DNA of 64,000 nt. It comes from UBA935 sp031555615. GTDB taxonomy: Bacteria; Bacillota; Clostridia; Lachnospirales; Lachnospiraceae. Positions 15,871-24,005 of this stretch are shown in pieces. The notes under the pieces are model-generated. The model did not search any database, had not been told where the DNA came from, and saw nothing but the letters and a program-made list of their open reading frames with translations. Every line of letters starts with the position of its first letter. Within the stretch, counting starts at the first letter, position 1. Made by a program: the position numbers and the translations under genes. The DNA lies in contig JAVBUF010000003.1 of NCBI GenBank assembly GCA_031555615.1, positions 62,001-126,000 on the forward strand, in the 5' to 3' direction.

Positions 15871-16486
15871 TTACTTTCTCATCCCCCTTGCCCTTAACTG
15901 TATCCAAACCGTCAATCATCTTCTCGATCAACAGCCTTTTTACATATACATCAAAACTCAACATACTGATAAAAGCAAATAACTGCAGAAATTCCTGATT
16001 TTCTTTGGGTGCATCCTCGTAAGTAGTCTGTGAAAGTTCAAATTTATTAATAATATCTTCTTTTAGTATTTTTACCTGTTCCTCTTCCAATTCAAAGACT
16101 TCCTGATAAACAGAACCCAAGTCAAACTTTTCATCAGTCTGGAAAAAATATTCCCTGATGGGTGCCAAAAGGGTTTGAATATCATTTATGGATAAAATGC
16201 CCTTATAATAATAGATAAAAATTAATAACAGAATATGGTCTTTGTTATACTTCTTCTTCACCGGCGGAGGCAGCAAGTCATTTTTAGCATAATTATTAAT
16301 CATTGTTTTAGTTAATATCTTGTCGCCCTCTTGATTTCTGGTGGTTTTTTTCAACTTTTCATCCATAAAGGTTGTCACCTGATCCATATACAAATCAATG
16401 TTAGGGATATCCTTTAACTTTACATATTGTATCCGATCCAGACTTTCCAATATACTGTTTAATAAATCATCTTTATCAATTGTCAT
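15839..16486 (-). CDS. DUF1836 domain protein
   Basis: 215 residues from the ATG at 16486, chosen for AGGAG seven bases upstream; a longer form with 10 more residues lacks this. The central part (LTKTMINNYAKNDLLPPP, then KKYNKDHILLLIFIYYYKGILS) is the DUF1836 core, which resembles a MerR-like winged helix. Family function is unknown; a DNA-binding role is plausible from fold. The C-terminal third is acidic and helical and ends in a lysine-rich tail. The next gene, an Hpt protein, overlaps its last codons. The divergent yerC gene lies 145 bp away. Confidence 0.8.
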   Translation of the reverse strand: MTIDKDDLLNSILESLDRIQYVKLKDIPNIDLYMDQVTTFMDEKLKKTTRNQEGDKILTKTMINNYAKNDLLPPPVKKKYNKDHILLLIFIYYYKGILSINDIQTLLAPIREYFFQTDEKFDLGSVYQEVFELEEEQVKILKEDIINKFELSQTTYEDAPKENQEFLQLFAFISMLSFDVYVKRLLIEKMIDGLDTVKGKGDEKVSEKTDKEVKK

Positions 16487-16571
16487 TTTTGCTCCTATCT
16501 GTCGCAATAAAACCATTTATCCACACTCTATTATATAGTATTCATTACCACATGACAAGAGGATATTCGTC

Positions 16572-16600
16572 TTTACTTTAGGACTTTAATATGTTAAAAT
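16572..16600 (+). promoter_or_regulatory. Promoter of yerC
   Basis: TTTACT (16572-16577), 17-base spacer, TAAAAT (16595-16600); about 30 bases upstream of the start codon. Confidence 0.55.
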
Positions 16601-16630
16601 ACAGAGTGTTGAAAGGATGTGAAAATTAAC

Positions 16631-16915
16631 ATGAATAAGAAAATACAAACTCCTGCTGTGGATCATATGTTTGAAGCCATACTTTGTCTTGAAAACAAAG
16701 AAGAATGTTATAGCTTTTTTGAAGATTTATGTACTGTCAACGAATTATTATCCCTGTCGCAGCGTTTTGAAGTTGCTTCCATGTTGAAGGAACATAAAAC
16801 TTACCTGGAAATTGCCGAAAAAACCGGCGCTTCCACCGCTACCATCAGTCGGGTCAATCGTTCTCTGAACTATGGAAATGATGGCTATGAAATGGTTTTT
16901 TCACGTTTAAAATAA
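16631..16915 (+). CDS. yerC: YerC/YecD family TrpR-related regulator
   Basis: 94 residues from the ATG at 16631; an in-frame GTG at 16619 is an alternative because the GAAAGG ribosome site sits nearer to it. The sequence matches the YerC/YecD family (TrpR-like helix-turn-helix): ECYSFFEDLCTVNELLSLSQRFEVASML, then EIAEKTGASTATISRVNRSLNYG, which contains the recognition helix. B. subtilis YerC is a small DNA-binding protein of poorly known regulon. Transcribed alone from the promoter at 16572; a strong hairpin overlaps its stop codon. Confidence 0.88.
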   Translation: MNKKIQTPAVDHMFEAILCLENKEECYSFFEDLCTVNELLSLSQRFEVASMLKEHKTYLEIAEKTGASTATISRVNRSLNYGNDGYEMVFSRLK

Positions 16916-16940
16916 GCGGCTGAAACTCAGCCGCTTATTT
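16910..16940. terminator. Bidirectional terminator overlapping two stop codons
   Basis: A perfect 14-bp stem (AAATAAGCGGCTGA at 16910-16923 with its complement at 16927-16940) and a 3-base loop. It includes the last bases of yerC and of the converging LytM-like gene. Confidence 0.9.
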
Positions 16941-17637
16941 CTATCATATCCATCGGATTGATACCTTTTTCCTCTTCCATAATCTGGTATCCCAGATCTT
17001 TATTGTCCTTGGTAATGGAAAAAAGAATATAACCTTTTCCCAGTTCTTCACCTACTTTAACCAAAGGTGTTCCCTGATTATAGTAAATTGACTTATAACC
17101 ATTTTGATGATCCAATACTAATTTGGTCCCATATTTTTCATCCGGTCCTATGCTTTCAACCGTACCGGAGCCTGCCGTAACCACATTATTTCCTTCCGCA
17201 GCATGAAAGATCAAAGTAAGTGCATCATCTTCCGCTTCCTCCATGGATGCCGAACCACTTAACGGAAATCCTTTCGGCAAGCTGTTTCCTGCAACTTCCG
17301 CTTCTTTTACCTCTTCTACTGCCACCTTTTTGGCAACCGTCTCGCTTAATACCGCAACCTTATTGGTTAATTCACTATTCTCAGCTTCTAATACTTCATT
17401 TTCATTTGTCAGATTATTGATAGATACCAAATGATCTACTGTTTCTTTACGGATATCGTCAATCAATATTGACTTATAGACAATCTGGCAAACCGCCACT
17501 ACTGCAAGAATAAATAGCAGAAATGCACTCAACTCGATAACCAGCGAATTGATGTGATGCTGGCGTATGGTCCCATCTTCCTTTTCATGAACCAAAAGCA
17601 ATGCAAATTTGCTTTTTCTCTTATTTTTTTGTTCCAT
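16927..17637 (-). CDS. Membrane-anchored coiled-coil protein with degenerate LytM/M23 domain
   Basis: 236 residues from the ATG at 17637 (a TTG two codons earlier is possible; GGAGGAG lies upstream of both). A cytoplasmic basic N-terminus is followed by a membrane helix (about 33-55), a coiled coil (about 60-100, SINNLTNENEVLEAENSELT) and a C-terminal LytM-like fold (about 145-236): GTVESIGPDEKYGTKLVLDH, YKSIYYNQG, LGYQIMEEEKGINPMDMIE. In active M23 peptidases the equivalents carry the zinc ligands HxxxD and HxH; here those His are absent, so this is probably a non-catalytic regulator or activator of a cell-wall hydrolase, like EnvC/NlpD-type degenerate LytM factors. Spore or division role is not excluded. 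Confidence 0.75.
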   Translation of the reverse strand: MEQKNKRKSKFALLLVHEKEDGTIRQHHINSLVIELSAFLLFILAVVAVCQIVYKSILIDDIRKETVDHLVSINNLTNENEVLEAENSELTNKVAVLSETVAKKVAVEEVKEAEVAGNSLPKGFPLSGSASMEEAEDDALTLIFHAAEGNNVVTAGSGTVESIGPDEKYGTKLVLDHQNGYKSIYYNQGTPLVKVGEELGKGYILFSITKDNKDLGYQIMEEEKGINPMDMIEISG

Positions 17638-17758
17638 AAACAAGTTTCTCCTCCATTTAACTTTTCTTATTTTAACACAATTGTTTAAAATTCACAACTT
17701 TATTTAATACTTCTGTAACATTTATAGATTATTCTGTATAAATACAATATATTCCTGC

Positions 17759-17787
17759 TTTACATTTGCTTCAAGTTATGATATTCT
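17759..17787 (+). promoter_or_regulatory. Promoter of the cold-shock gene
   Basis: TTTACA (17759-17764), 17-base spacer, TATTCT (17782-17787), about 50 bases before the start codon. Confidence 0.5.
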
Positions 17788-17838
17788 AATTGTGTTGCAA
17801 TAGCACTAATTTATTTAATTTTTTTTGGAGGTATCCTA

Positions 17839-18039
17839 ATGAACAAAGGTACAGTAAAATGGTTTAACAACCAAAAAGGTTACGGTTTCATCTCTGATGA
17901 ACAGGGCAATGATGTATTCGTACATTATTCAGGTCTTAACATGGACGGTTTCAAGTCTTTGGAAGAAGGCGCTGGCGTTGAATTCGAAGTAATCAACGGC
18001 GAAAAAGGCCCTCAGGCTGTAAACGTAACAAAGTTATAA
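17839..18039 (+). CDS. csp: Cold-shock protein, CspA family
   Basis: 66 residues, the normal family length. Single-stranded nucleic acid-binding beta-barrel that acts as RNA chaperone. RNP1 is seen as KGYGFI (about 13-18) and RNP2 as VFVHYS (about 26-31); MNKGTVKWFN is the standard N-terminus. A strong TTGGAGG ribosome site precedes the ATG. Single-gene transcript: promoter at 17759, and a terminator at 18146 after about 105 bases of 3' untranslated sequence in which I see no gene. Confidence 0.97.
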   Translation: MNKGTVKWFNNQKGYGFISDEQGNDVFVHYSGLNMDGFKSLEEGAGVEFEVINGEKGPQAVNVTKL

Positions 18040-18145
18040 TTACAACATTATAACACCCATTTAATCAGTAATACGATGTGCCTGTTCTTGAATATAAATG
18101 ATGAATTTTATTTGGAATTTGCAATATTGTTTTATCAGATTAAGG

Positions 18146-18179
18146 AAAGAACCTATCTTCACGGATAGGTTCTTTTTTT
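18146..18179. terminator. Terminator after csp
   Basis: AAAGAACCTATC (18146-18157) pairs perfectly with GATAGGTTCTTT (18164-18175), six-base loop, followed by T to 18179. The flanking A run lets it act for the converging small membrane gene too. Confidence 0.9.
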
Positions 18180-18180
18180 G

Positions 18181-18414
18181 TTATTTCCGTTTATCCTCCC
18201 CATCCTTTCTGATGATGAGAACACCGGCTGCCACCAGTACCATAACTAAAATAATCAGATACAGATACGTAATTTCTTCTTCCTCTGCCGGCACGGCAAT
18301 TGCCGTTATCGCGAAAGAATTTTGCGTCTCCTGGGCGCAGACAGGCTGTGACATAACAATACATACATAAAAAATCGTCAAGACCAATCCAAATATCCAT
18401 CGTCTCTTCTTCAT
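18181..18414 (-). CDS. Small secreted/membrane protein coupled to diguanylate cyclase
   Basis: 77 residues, family not recognised. An N-terminal signal sequence (cleavage near PVCA^QE, about residue 27) is followed by a short loop with an acidic patch (AEEEE), a C-terminal membrane helix (about 49-68) and a basic tail (RKDGEDKRK). The tail looks like a cell-wall sorting signal but there is no LPXTG-like motif. The ATG follows the TGA of the diguanylate cyclase gene directly (TGAATG), with AAGGAG inside that gene, so the two are co-translated. It could be a partner of the sensor region of the cyclase; that is inference. Confidence 0.65.
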   Translation of the reverse strand: MKKRRWIFGLVLTIFYVCIVMSQPVCAQETQNSFAITAIAVPAEEEEITYLYLIILVMVLVAAGVLIIRKDGEDKRK

Positions 18415-20298
18415 TCACTGCTCCTTATAAATGGTAAATCCTTTTTTTCCTAACTTTTTGGTATGATAAAGCGCTATATCTGATTTTTGATATAAAGAAT
18501 CAAATTCCCTGCCGTCATCGGGAACCATTGCTATTCCGATACTGACTGATACTTTCATCTTTTCATTTCCCAACTCTTTCTGCAGCTCCTTGGCTTTCTT
18601 TATAATAAATTCGCGATTGGGTACATTTATAAATACCAAAAACTCATCACCGCCGATACGGCCAATCATATCACTTTCACAAAAGATATTCCGTAATGTT
18701 CGTGCCACTTCCAAAATAACTTTATCTCCTGCAGCGTGGCCTCGCTGATCATTTACTTCTTTGAAGTCATCAATATCAATGATCAGAAAAGCATATCTTT
18801 GGTCATTATCTTCCTGCAGAACTGTTTGGATGTGAAACTGAATTGCCGTTTTGTCATAAAGTCCCGTCATCGAATCCCTTTGCAGCTGTTCTTTTATCCA
18901 GTTTTCCTGGCGCTTTTCATCATCAATATTCTGATGGTAGGTAATCATATGCAAGGCATCATCACCGCGCCAATATACGATATATGCCACAATACGCCGC
19001 CAATAGTACTCGCCGCCGGTTCCCAAAGCCAACAAATCATAGCTCAGCATTGTCCGGTTTTCCTGATATGCATTCATAACATTTCGTGAAGAAAACATTT
19101 CTATATATTCTTGGCGAAACTCTTCCTTAATCTGCTTTTCGGCAATCAGCGGCAGCACCTCGTCATAAGGGGTATCGCCGGATACACCCAGACTTTCAAA
19201 AAATTCTCTGGTTATATCATTTGCTGCCTTATTATTGGTAATATCCAGTTCACAAATATTTTCATAATGCTGCTCTGTCACCGCCTGAAACAAAGTTCGG
19301 CGCTCCTGTTCCATTTTTCTGGTTATATTGATAATCCAGATATTATACTTACGAATAATAAAAGTAATGGATAGCACCACCGCCGTTATCACATAAATAA
19401 TCACCATCAGACTTTCCAATAATCGAAAATAAAATTGCCTCGCCTGTTCCGATGAGTCCTTTTCCACTACAAGGTACCATGACAGACTGGGAAGATATCT
19501 GACATCCACGTAAGTTCGCCCCGCTGCTGTATCGCACCAGAAAAAATCATTTTTTTCCTGAGTGGCCAGCACTGCCATAATCTGCTCATCATACTCACAG
19601 CATTCCCTGATACTGACCTGTTCAAACCCGGTCTGACTGTTTGAAACCTGGATAGTACCGGCGGCATCAATCAGATATGCCTCCAGATCATATTGCTGTG
19701 TATACTGCTCCATCAGCGACTGCAAGGAAATAACATCTAATCCCACACCCACAACACCTAAAACTCGGCCGGCCTTGTCAGTAATTCGACAGTTAACAAA
19801 CACGGTGATTTCATTTTCTGCGGCTTCATCATTATCAATATTCAGCTGGCATTCCTTACCGCCTTCCAGAAAATCATAATACCATGTGTTTTCCGGATTC
19901 TCGGAGCTAATCACACGATCGATCCCTTCAAAATGATAGTACCTTCCGGTTTCGGCGGATACTAAGAAAACCGAATCATATCCGTATCTGATACGATATC
20001 CTTTTAAATATTCCTGGATGGACTGTATATAATCCTGATTATCGGGATGCATGGCTTCATTGCTTAATAATTCCTGCAGTAGGGAATCATTGGCCATCGT
20101 CAGAGACACATACATCGGCTGTGTAAAAATAGATTCGATTTGATAGTAACAATCTTCTGCCGTTAAAGTGGATACCCGTTCAATATCCTCCTTAAATACT
20201 GCCGCACTCAAACGATAATTAATAATCAGGGACACAGCAAATCCGACTACAATAATTAAACATACAAACAAATTGGTTTTAACCATTATTTTTTTCAT
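18415..20298 (-). CDS. Membrane diguanylate cyclase with dCache sensor
   Basis: 627 residues. N-terminal membrane helix (about 8-30), extracytoplasmic dCache-like region (about 35-290, including YYHFEGIDRV, and VVGVGLDVISLQ), second membrane helix (about 292-315), a PAS-like cytoplasmic segment (about 330-455) and a GGDEF domain (about 460-627). The active-site motif is intact (RIGGDEFLVF near 547-556), so c-di-GMP synthesis is expected. The usual product-inhibition I-site RxxD is CESD here, so feedback inhibition by that site is probably lost. It acts opposite to the HD-GYP protein at 1427. Followed directly by a 77-residue membrane protein gene. Confidence 0.92.
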   Translation of the reverse strand: MKKIMVKTNLFVCLIIVVGFAVSLIINYRLSAAVFKEDIERVSTLTAEDCYYQIESIFTQPMYVSLTMANDSLLQELLSNEAMHPDNQDYIQSIQEYLKGYRIRYGYDSVFLVSAETGRYYHFEGIDRVISSENPENTWYYDFLEGGKECQLNIDNDEAAENEITVFVNCRITDKAGRVLGVVGVGLDVISLQSLMEQYTQQYDLEAYLIDAAGTIQVSNSQTGFEQVSIRECCEYDEQIMAVLATQEKNDFFWCDTAAGRTYVDVRYLPSLSWYLVVEKDSSEQARQFYFRLLESLMVIIYVITAVVLSITFIIRKYNIWIINITRKMEQERRTLFQAVTEQHYENICELDITNNKAANDITREFFESLGVSGDTPYDEVLPLIAEKQIKEEFRQEYIEMFSSRNVMNAYQENRTMLSYDLLALGTGGEYYWRRIVAYIVYWRGDDALHMITYHQNIDDEKRQENWIKEQLQRDSMTGLYDKTAIQFHIQTVLQEDNDQRYAFLIIDIDDFKEVNDQRGHAAGDKVILEVARTLRNIFCESDMIGRIGGDEFLVFINVPNREFIIKKAKELQKELGNEKMKVSVSIGIAMVPDDGREFDSLYQKSDIALYHTKKLGKKGFTIYKEQ

Positions 20299-20359
20299 CT
20301 TCAGTTCCTTCCATACCTTCTTCTATATTGTAACATCCAACCTACATCAAACTAATATC

Positions 20360-20399
20360 AAAAAAGCAGAGCCTGTAAAAATCTTTACAGTACTCTGCT
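20360..20399 (-). terminator. Terminator of the GTPase-nuclease / response regulator operon
   Basis: AGCAGAG (20365-20371) pairs with CTCTGCT (20393-20399), with a second inner pairing CTGTAAA/TTTACAG; on the reverse strand a TTTTTT run follows. The stem includes the last codons of the response regulator gene. Confidence 0.85.
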
Positions 20400-21176
20400 G
20401 TCCAGATAGCTGACTACACCTTCAGCCCAGCTATAATTGGCCATATATTCTCCCGCATAGGAATTAATTGCGCTGCTGTCTCCCTCCAAAAAGCGGTAAT
20501 AATCACAATTAATCTTTGATGCGTCCACCGCAAGGTTGTTAAACTTTCTGGTAATTACGGCTCCCATATTCACCTCATCCAATACTTTTATCATGGTTGA
20601 AATAATGGTTTGCATCTGATTTTGAACTGATATGCTATAATCCTTATTCTCAAATAACACCGCCATTAATTCTTTTGTGGTGCTCCCTGTCCCTTTTTTA
20701 TGTATCAGATAGGCAAATAACTCCTTGGCCTTTGTTCGCGGAAATGTCAATAGGGAGCCATTATAAAACACCTCAAAATTACCAAAGGTCCGCACCCAAA
20801 GTCCTTCATCTGCATCCCGCACCGGCTCCCGCAAATTAGCCATACACTTCCGGACATTTTTTTCACTTACCGGCTTTAAAATATAACCACTGGCAAACAC
20901 TGAAAATGCTTCTAATGCATACCCCGAATGACCGGTGACAAATATCACATTTAATTTTTCATGAATTTTCTTTAATCTTCTGGCCAGTTGCAACCCGTCC
21001 ACCGGGCCGATTTCAATATCCAGAAAAGCCACATCAACAGGATTGTTCCGGGCGTATTCCAAAACCCCGTCAGCATTCTGAAAGCTTTGAATTTCCGCTC
21101 CCGATAATACTTTGGTCAATGTATCGGTCAAATCCTGAAGTGCATAAAACTCGTCATCTACCGCAATTATTTTCAT
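20385..21176 (-). CDS. Response regulator with SARP/BTAD-type output domain
   Basis: 263 residues. Receiver domain at 1-120: DD at 7-8, phospho-Asp in VAFLDIEIG (about 52), the VTGHS segment and Lys in LKPVS. From about 125 a winged-helix (FGNFEVFYNGSLLTFPRTKAKELFAYLIHKKG) followed by a helical region, the arrangement of SARP-like transcriptional activators that carry an OmpR-type DNA-binding domain plus BTAD helices. No kinase gene is adjacent. It lies 18 bp downstream of the translational GTPase-Rae1 fusion gene, same strand, and ends at a strong terminator, so both are probably one transcript. Confidence 0.88.
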   Translation of the reverse strand: MKIIAVDDEFYALQDLTDTLTKVLSGAEIQSFQNADGVLEYARNNPVDVAFLDIEIGPVDGLQLARRLKKIHEKLNVIFVTGHSGYALEAFSVFASGYILKPVSEKNVRKCMANLREPVRDADEGLWVRTFGNFEVFYNGSLLTFPRTKAKELFAYLIHKKGTGSTTKELMAVLFENKDYSISVQNQMQTIISTMIKVLDEVNMGAVITRKFNNLAVDASKINCDYYRFLEGDSSAINSYAGEYMANYSWAEGVVSYLDSRVL

Positions 21177-21194
21177 TCTTTTTCTGCTCCTTAA

Positions 21195-23867
21195 TCATTC
21201 CGGAAACTTCCGCTTTCCTAAGCGTACATCCTCCATTAATTCTGCCATATCCTTCGGCAAATGGTCAAACAAATAATTTTTTTCCGTTTTCTTTTCCTGA
21301 TACTCATTTTTGATTTGTATGTTTGTTTGTTCTATTTCTTCCTTTAATCCTGCTGCCGAAAGTCTGGCGGCACCCTGTCCCCATATAATCATCTGTTCCA
21401 AAGCATCGGAAGTGGCTACCGTCACCTGATACTTCCGGCCGATCTCATGAGCCACTTTTTCAATATACATATCTGCTGTTTCAGCTTCCTTCGTATACAC
21501 AACATGGATATTCAGATACGTACTGCTTTCTCCGGGGTTACCCTCAACCCGATAAGCATCAAACACCAAAATAACGGTGTTCTTCTTATATCCCTGATAA
21601 TTACAGAGAATATCCGCCAGTTTATTGCGGGCGGCCGCCAGATTCACTTCAGCCAGTTCTTTTAGCTCTGGCCATGCAAAAATAATATTATAGCCATCTA
21701 CAAGTAAATATTCTTCCTGCTTTTTTCTTTCTTTTCCATAATACTTATACTCACTTTGAAAAGTTACACTCTCTTTGTTCTCTTTGGCAGCGCCTCGCCA
21801 GCCTGGCCGTTTTTGCCAGGTTGTCCCGTAGGTCCGCGCAAAAATCTCTTCCAGCTCTTTTTCCTCCGTCCGGTTACCGCCCCCGGGTTTAAGCGAAACC
21901 GGCTGAGGCACTTCTGCTTCTGCTTCCGCCATTCGGATACCGCTGTCAATATGTATATATTCCGCCACCTTATCCCATTCTACAATAAATCCTGCGCCAT
22001 GCGTACAAAAAACCGATCCGGTTGGATTATCCATATCCGCTTCCGGAACATATGCTTTTTCCCGGATAACCGATTCTGCATTATGGCATGGTTCATATCC
22101 TTTCAGGGAGCAAAAAAATCCGCCATACCCTTTGCTGTAGGACATCACCTCCATCTGATATCCCTGCATATTTACTACCGGCGCACTTCCCGTCAGCACG
22201 GACATCTCCCCCTCTGTCCGGGGCGGATCAAAATGCCCCTGCATCCGCCCGATATCAGCCATGGCCCGGCCGATCATCTCCGTGGGTACCTCAAGACGAA
22301 ATTCATACACCGGCTCCAGCAGAATGCTCCGGGCACACCTTAACCCCTGTCTGACAGCCCGGTAAGTTGCCTGCCGGAAATCTCCCCCTTCGGTATGCTT
22401 GGGGTGCGCCTTCCCGGCAATCAGGGTGATTTTCATATCGGTAATCTCTGCTCCCGTTAAAACACCTTTATGCTGTCTTTCCTGCAAATGTGTTAAAACC
22501 AGCCGCTGCCAGTTCCGATCCAGAATATCTTCACTGCAGTTACTTTCAAATTGCAGTCCGCTTCCCCGCTCTGCCGGTTCCATCAGCAGATGCACCTCGG
22601 CATAATGGCGTAAAGGTTCAAAATGCCCCAGTCCGATTACCGGTGCTTCAATGGTCTCCTTATAGACGATATTGCCGGTTCCGAATTCCACCGCGAATCC
22701 GAACCGCTCCCGAATCATGGTCTTTAATATCTCAATCTGAACCTCACCCATCACCTGGACATGAATCTCATCTGCAGCTTCATCTACAGTCACATGCAAT
22801 TGCGGTTCTTCTTCCTCCAACTGGCACAACTTTGAATACATCACATATTCACTGACCCCCTCCGGCAACTGGATTCGATAAGTCAACACCGGTTCCAAAA
22901 CCGGCAGGGTATTCCCCTTTTCTGCTCCCAATCCTGTCCCCGGACAGGATTTTTCCAAACCTGTAACGGCACAGATTACTCCGGCTGCCACCTCCTCGGC
23001 TACCTGATACTGGCTGCCTGAATAAATACGTATCTGATCGGCCTTTTCCGCATTTGCACCACTGCCAAGCATTGTTTTTACCCGCAGACGCCCGCCGGTT
23101 ATCTTCATATAGGTAAGGCGGTTATTTTGTCCGTCTCTGGCAATCTTAAACACCCTTGCCCCAAACTCCTCTCCATAGTCAGGAGCTTTGGCATATTGCT
23201 CAATTCCTTTTAAAAACGCTTCAATTCCTTCATTTTTAAGAGCCGAACCAAAATAGCACGGAAATATCTTGCGTTCTGCTATCAGCCGGACAATATCCTC
23301 ATTTTCGATCATTCCGCTTTGCAGATACTTATCCATCACAGCCTCATCACAGACTGCCAGATTTTCCAGAAATTCTTCCGTTCCCCGGTGAGCCGTAAAA
23401 TCCAGGCAGTGTTCATCCAAACGGCGCTGCAGTTCTTTTAACCGGGTATCTTGATCCGTACCTGGTTGATCCATTTTATTAATAAACAAAAAAACCGGGA
23501 TTTCATATCTTTTCAGCAGCTTCCACAAGGTCTGGGTATGACCCTGGACGCCGTCAGAACCATTGATTACCAAAATCGCGGCATCCAGGACCTGCAGCGT
23601 GCGTTCCATTTCCGCAGAAAAATCCACATGCCCCGGGGTATCCAGTAAAGTTACCTGCCGCTGCCCCAAAACCAACTCCGCCTGCTTGGAGAAAATTGTA
23701 ATTCCGCGGGCACGTTCCATGGCATCATTGTCCAGGAAGGTATCCTGATGATCCACCCTTCCCTGTTTATTGATGCTGCCGCTATGATATAAAATACTCT
23801 CTGCCAGGGTTGTCTTGCCGGCATCCACATGGGCCAAGATACCCATTACCAATCGTTCCGCTTTCAT
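21195..23867 (-). CDS. TetM/EF-G-like translational GTPase fused to Rae1/YacP-like NYN endoribonuclease domain
   Basis: 890 residues in one unbroken frame. Residues 1-~645 follow ribosomal-protection-type translational GTPases: G1 AHVDAGKTT (12-20), RGITI (54-58), DTPGH (76-80), NKMD (130-133). In Tet(M) the domain IV loop carries the YSPVS motif that displaces tetracycline; at the matching place (about 484-496) this protein has AHPKHTEGGDFR, so tetracycline resistance should not be assumed. After a linker (~650-718) residues 720-890 match Rae1/YacP: LLVDGYNIIFAWPELK, VILVFDAYRVEG, TKEAETADMYIEK, ATSDALEQ. Rae1 is known to cleave mRNA in the ribosomal A site. The fusion therefore joins A-site entry to mRNA cleavage. 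The ribosome site is weak. An upstream -10-like TATAAT lies at 23908-23913. Confidence 0.88.
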   Translation of the reverse strand: MKAERLVMGILAHVDAGKTTLAESILYHSGSINKQGRVDHQDTFLDNDAMERARGITIFSKQAELVLGQRQVTLLDTPGHVDFSAEMERTLQVLDAAILVINGSDGVQGHTQTLWKLLKRYEIPVFLFINKMDQPGTDQDTRLKELQRRLDEHCLDFTAHRGTEEFLENLAVCDEAVMDKYLQSGMIENEDIVRLIAERKIFPCYFGSALKNEGIEAFLKGIEQYAKAPDYGEEFGARVFKIARDGQNNRLTYMKITGGRLRVKTMLGSGANAEKADQIRIYSGSQYQVAEEVAAGVICAVTGLEKSCPGTGLGAEKGNTLPVLEPVLTYRIQLPEGVSEYVMYSKLCQLEEEEPQLHVTVDEAADEIHVQVMGEVQIEILKTMIRERFGFAVEFGTGNIVYKETIEAPVIGLGHFEPLRHYAEVHLLMEPAERGSGLQFESNCSEDILDRNWQRLVLTHLQERQHKGVLTGAEITDMKITLIAGKAHPKHTEGGDFRQATYRAVRQGLRCARSILLEPVYEFRLEVPTEMIGRAMADIGRMQGHFDPPRTEGEMSVLTGSAPVVNMQGYQMEVMSYSKGYGGFFCSLKGYEPCHNAESVIREKAYVPEADMDNPTGSVFCTHGAGFIVEWDKVAEYIHIDSGIRMAEAEAEVPQPVSLKPGGGNRTEEKELEEIFARTYGTTWQKRPGWRGAAKENKESVTFQSEYKYYGKERKKQEEYLLVDGYNIIFAWPELKELAEVNLAAARNKLADILCNYQGYKKNTVILVFDAYRVEGNPGESSTYLNIHVVYTKEAETADMYIEKVAHEIGRKYQVTVATSDALEQMIIWGQGAARLSAAGLKEEIEQTNIQIKNEYQEKKTEKNYLFDHLPKDMAELMEDVRLGKRKFPE

Positions 23868-23945
23868 ATACTCTATATCCTGAATTTCCTCTCACTGTAT
23901 GTTTTCGATTATAACATTAACAAGGCATTATTGAAAAGACAAAAG

Positions 23946-23981
23946 TCCCCAATGCTTGCCTGATATGACCAACATTGGGGA
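23946..23981. terminator. Bidirectional stem-loop after malic enzyme gene
   Basis: TCCCCAATG (23946-23954) pairs with CATTGGGGA (23973-23981); T-rich on both sides. It lies downstream of the malic enzyme gene and upstream of the next gene on the same strand. Confidence 0.65.
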
Positions 23982-24005
23982 TTTTATGATTTTTATTGAT
24001 AAAAA

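Noticed and set aside
18181..18414. Sortase substrate because of the C-terminal helix and basic tail
   Set aside because: No xPxTG-like motif precedes the helix.
21195..23867. Annotation as a tetracycline-resistance ribosomal protection gene
   Set aside because: The GTPase part is related, but the domain IV YSPVS motif is replaced and a nuclease domain is fused, so that function is not supported.
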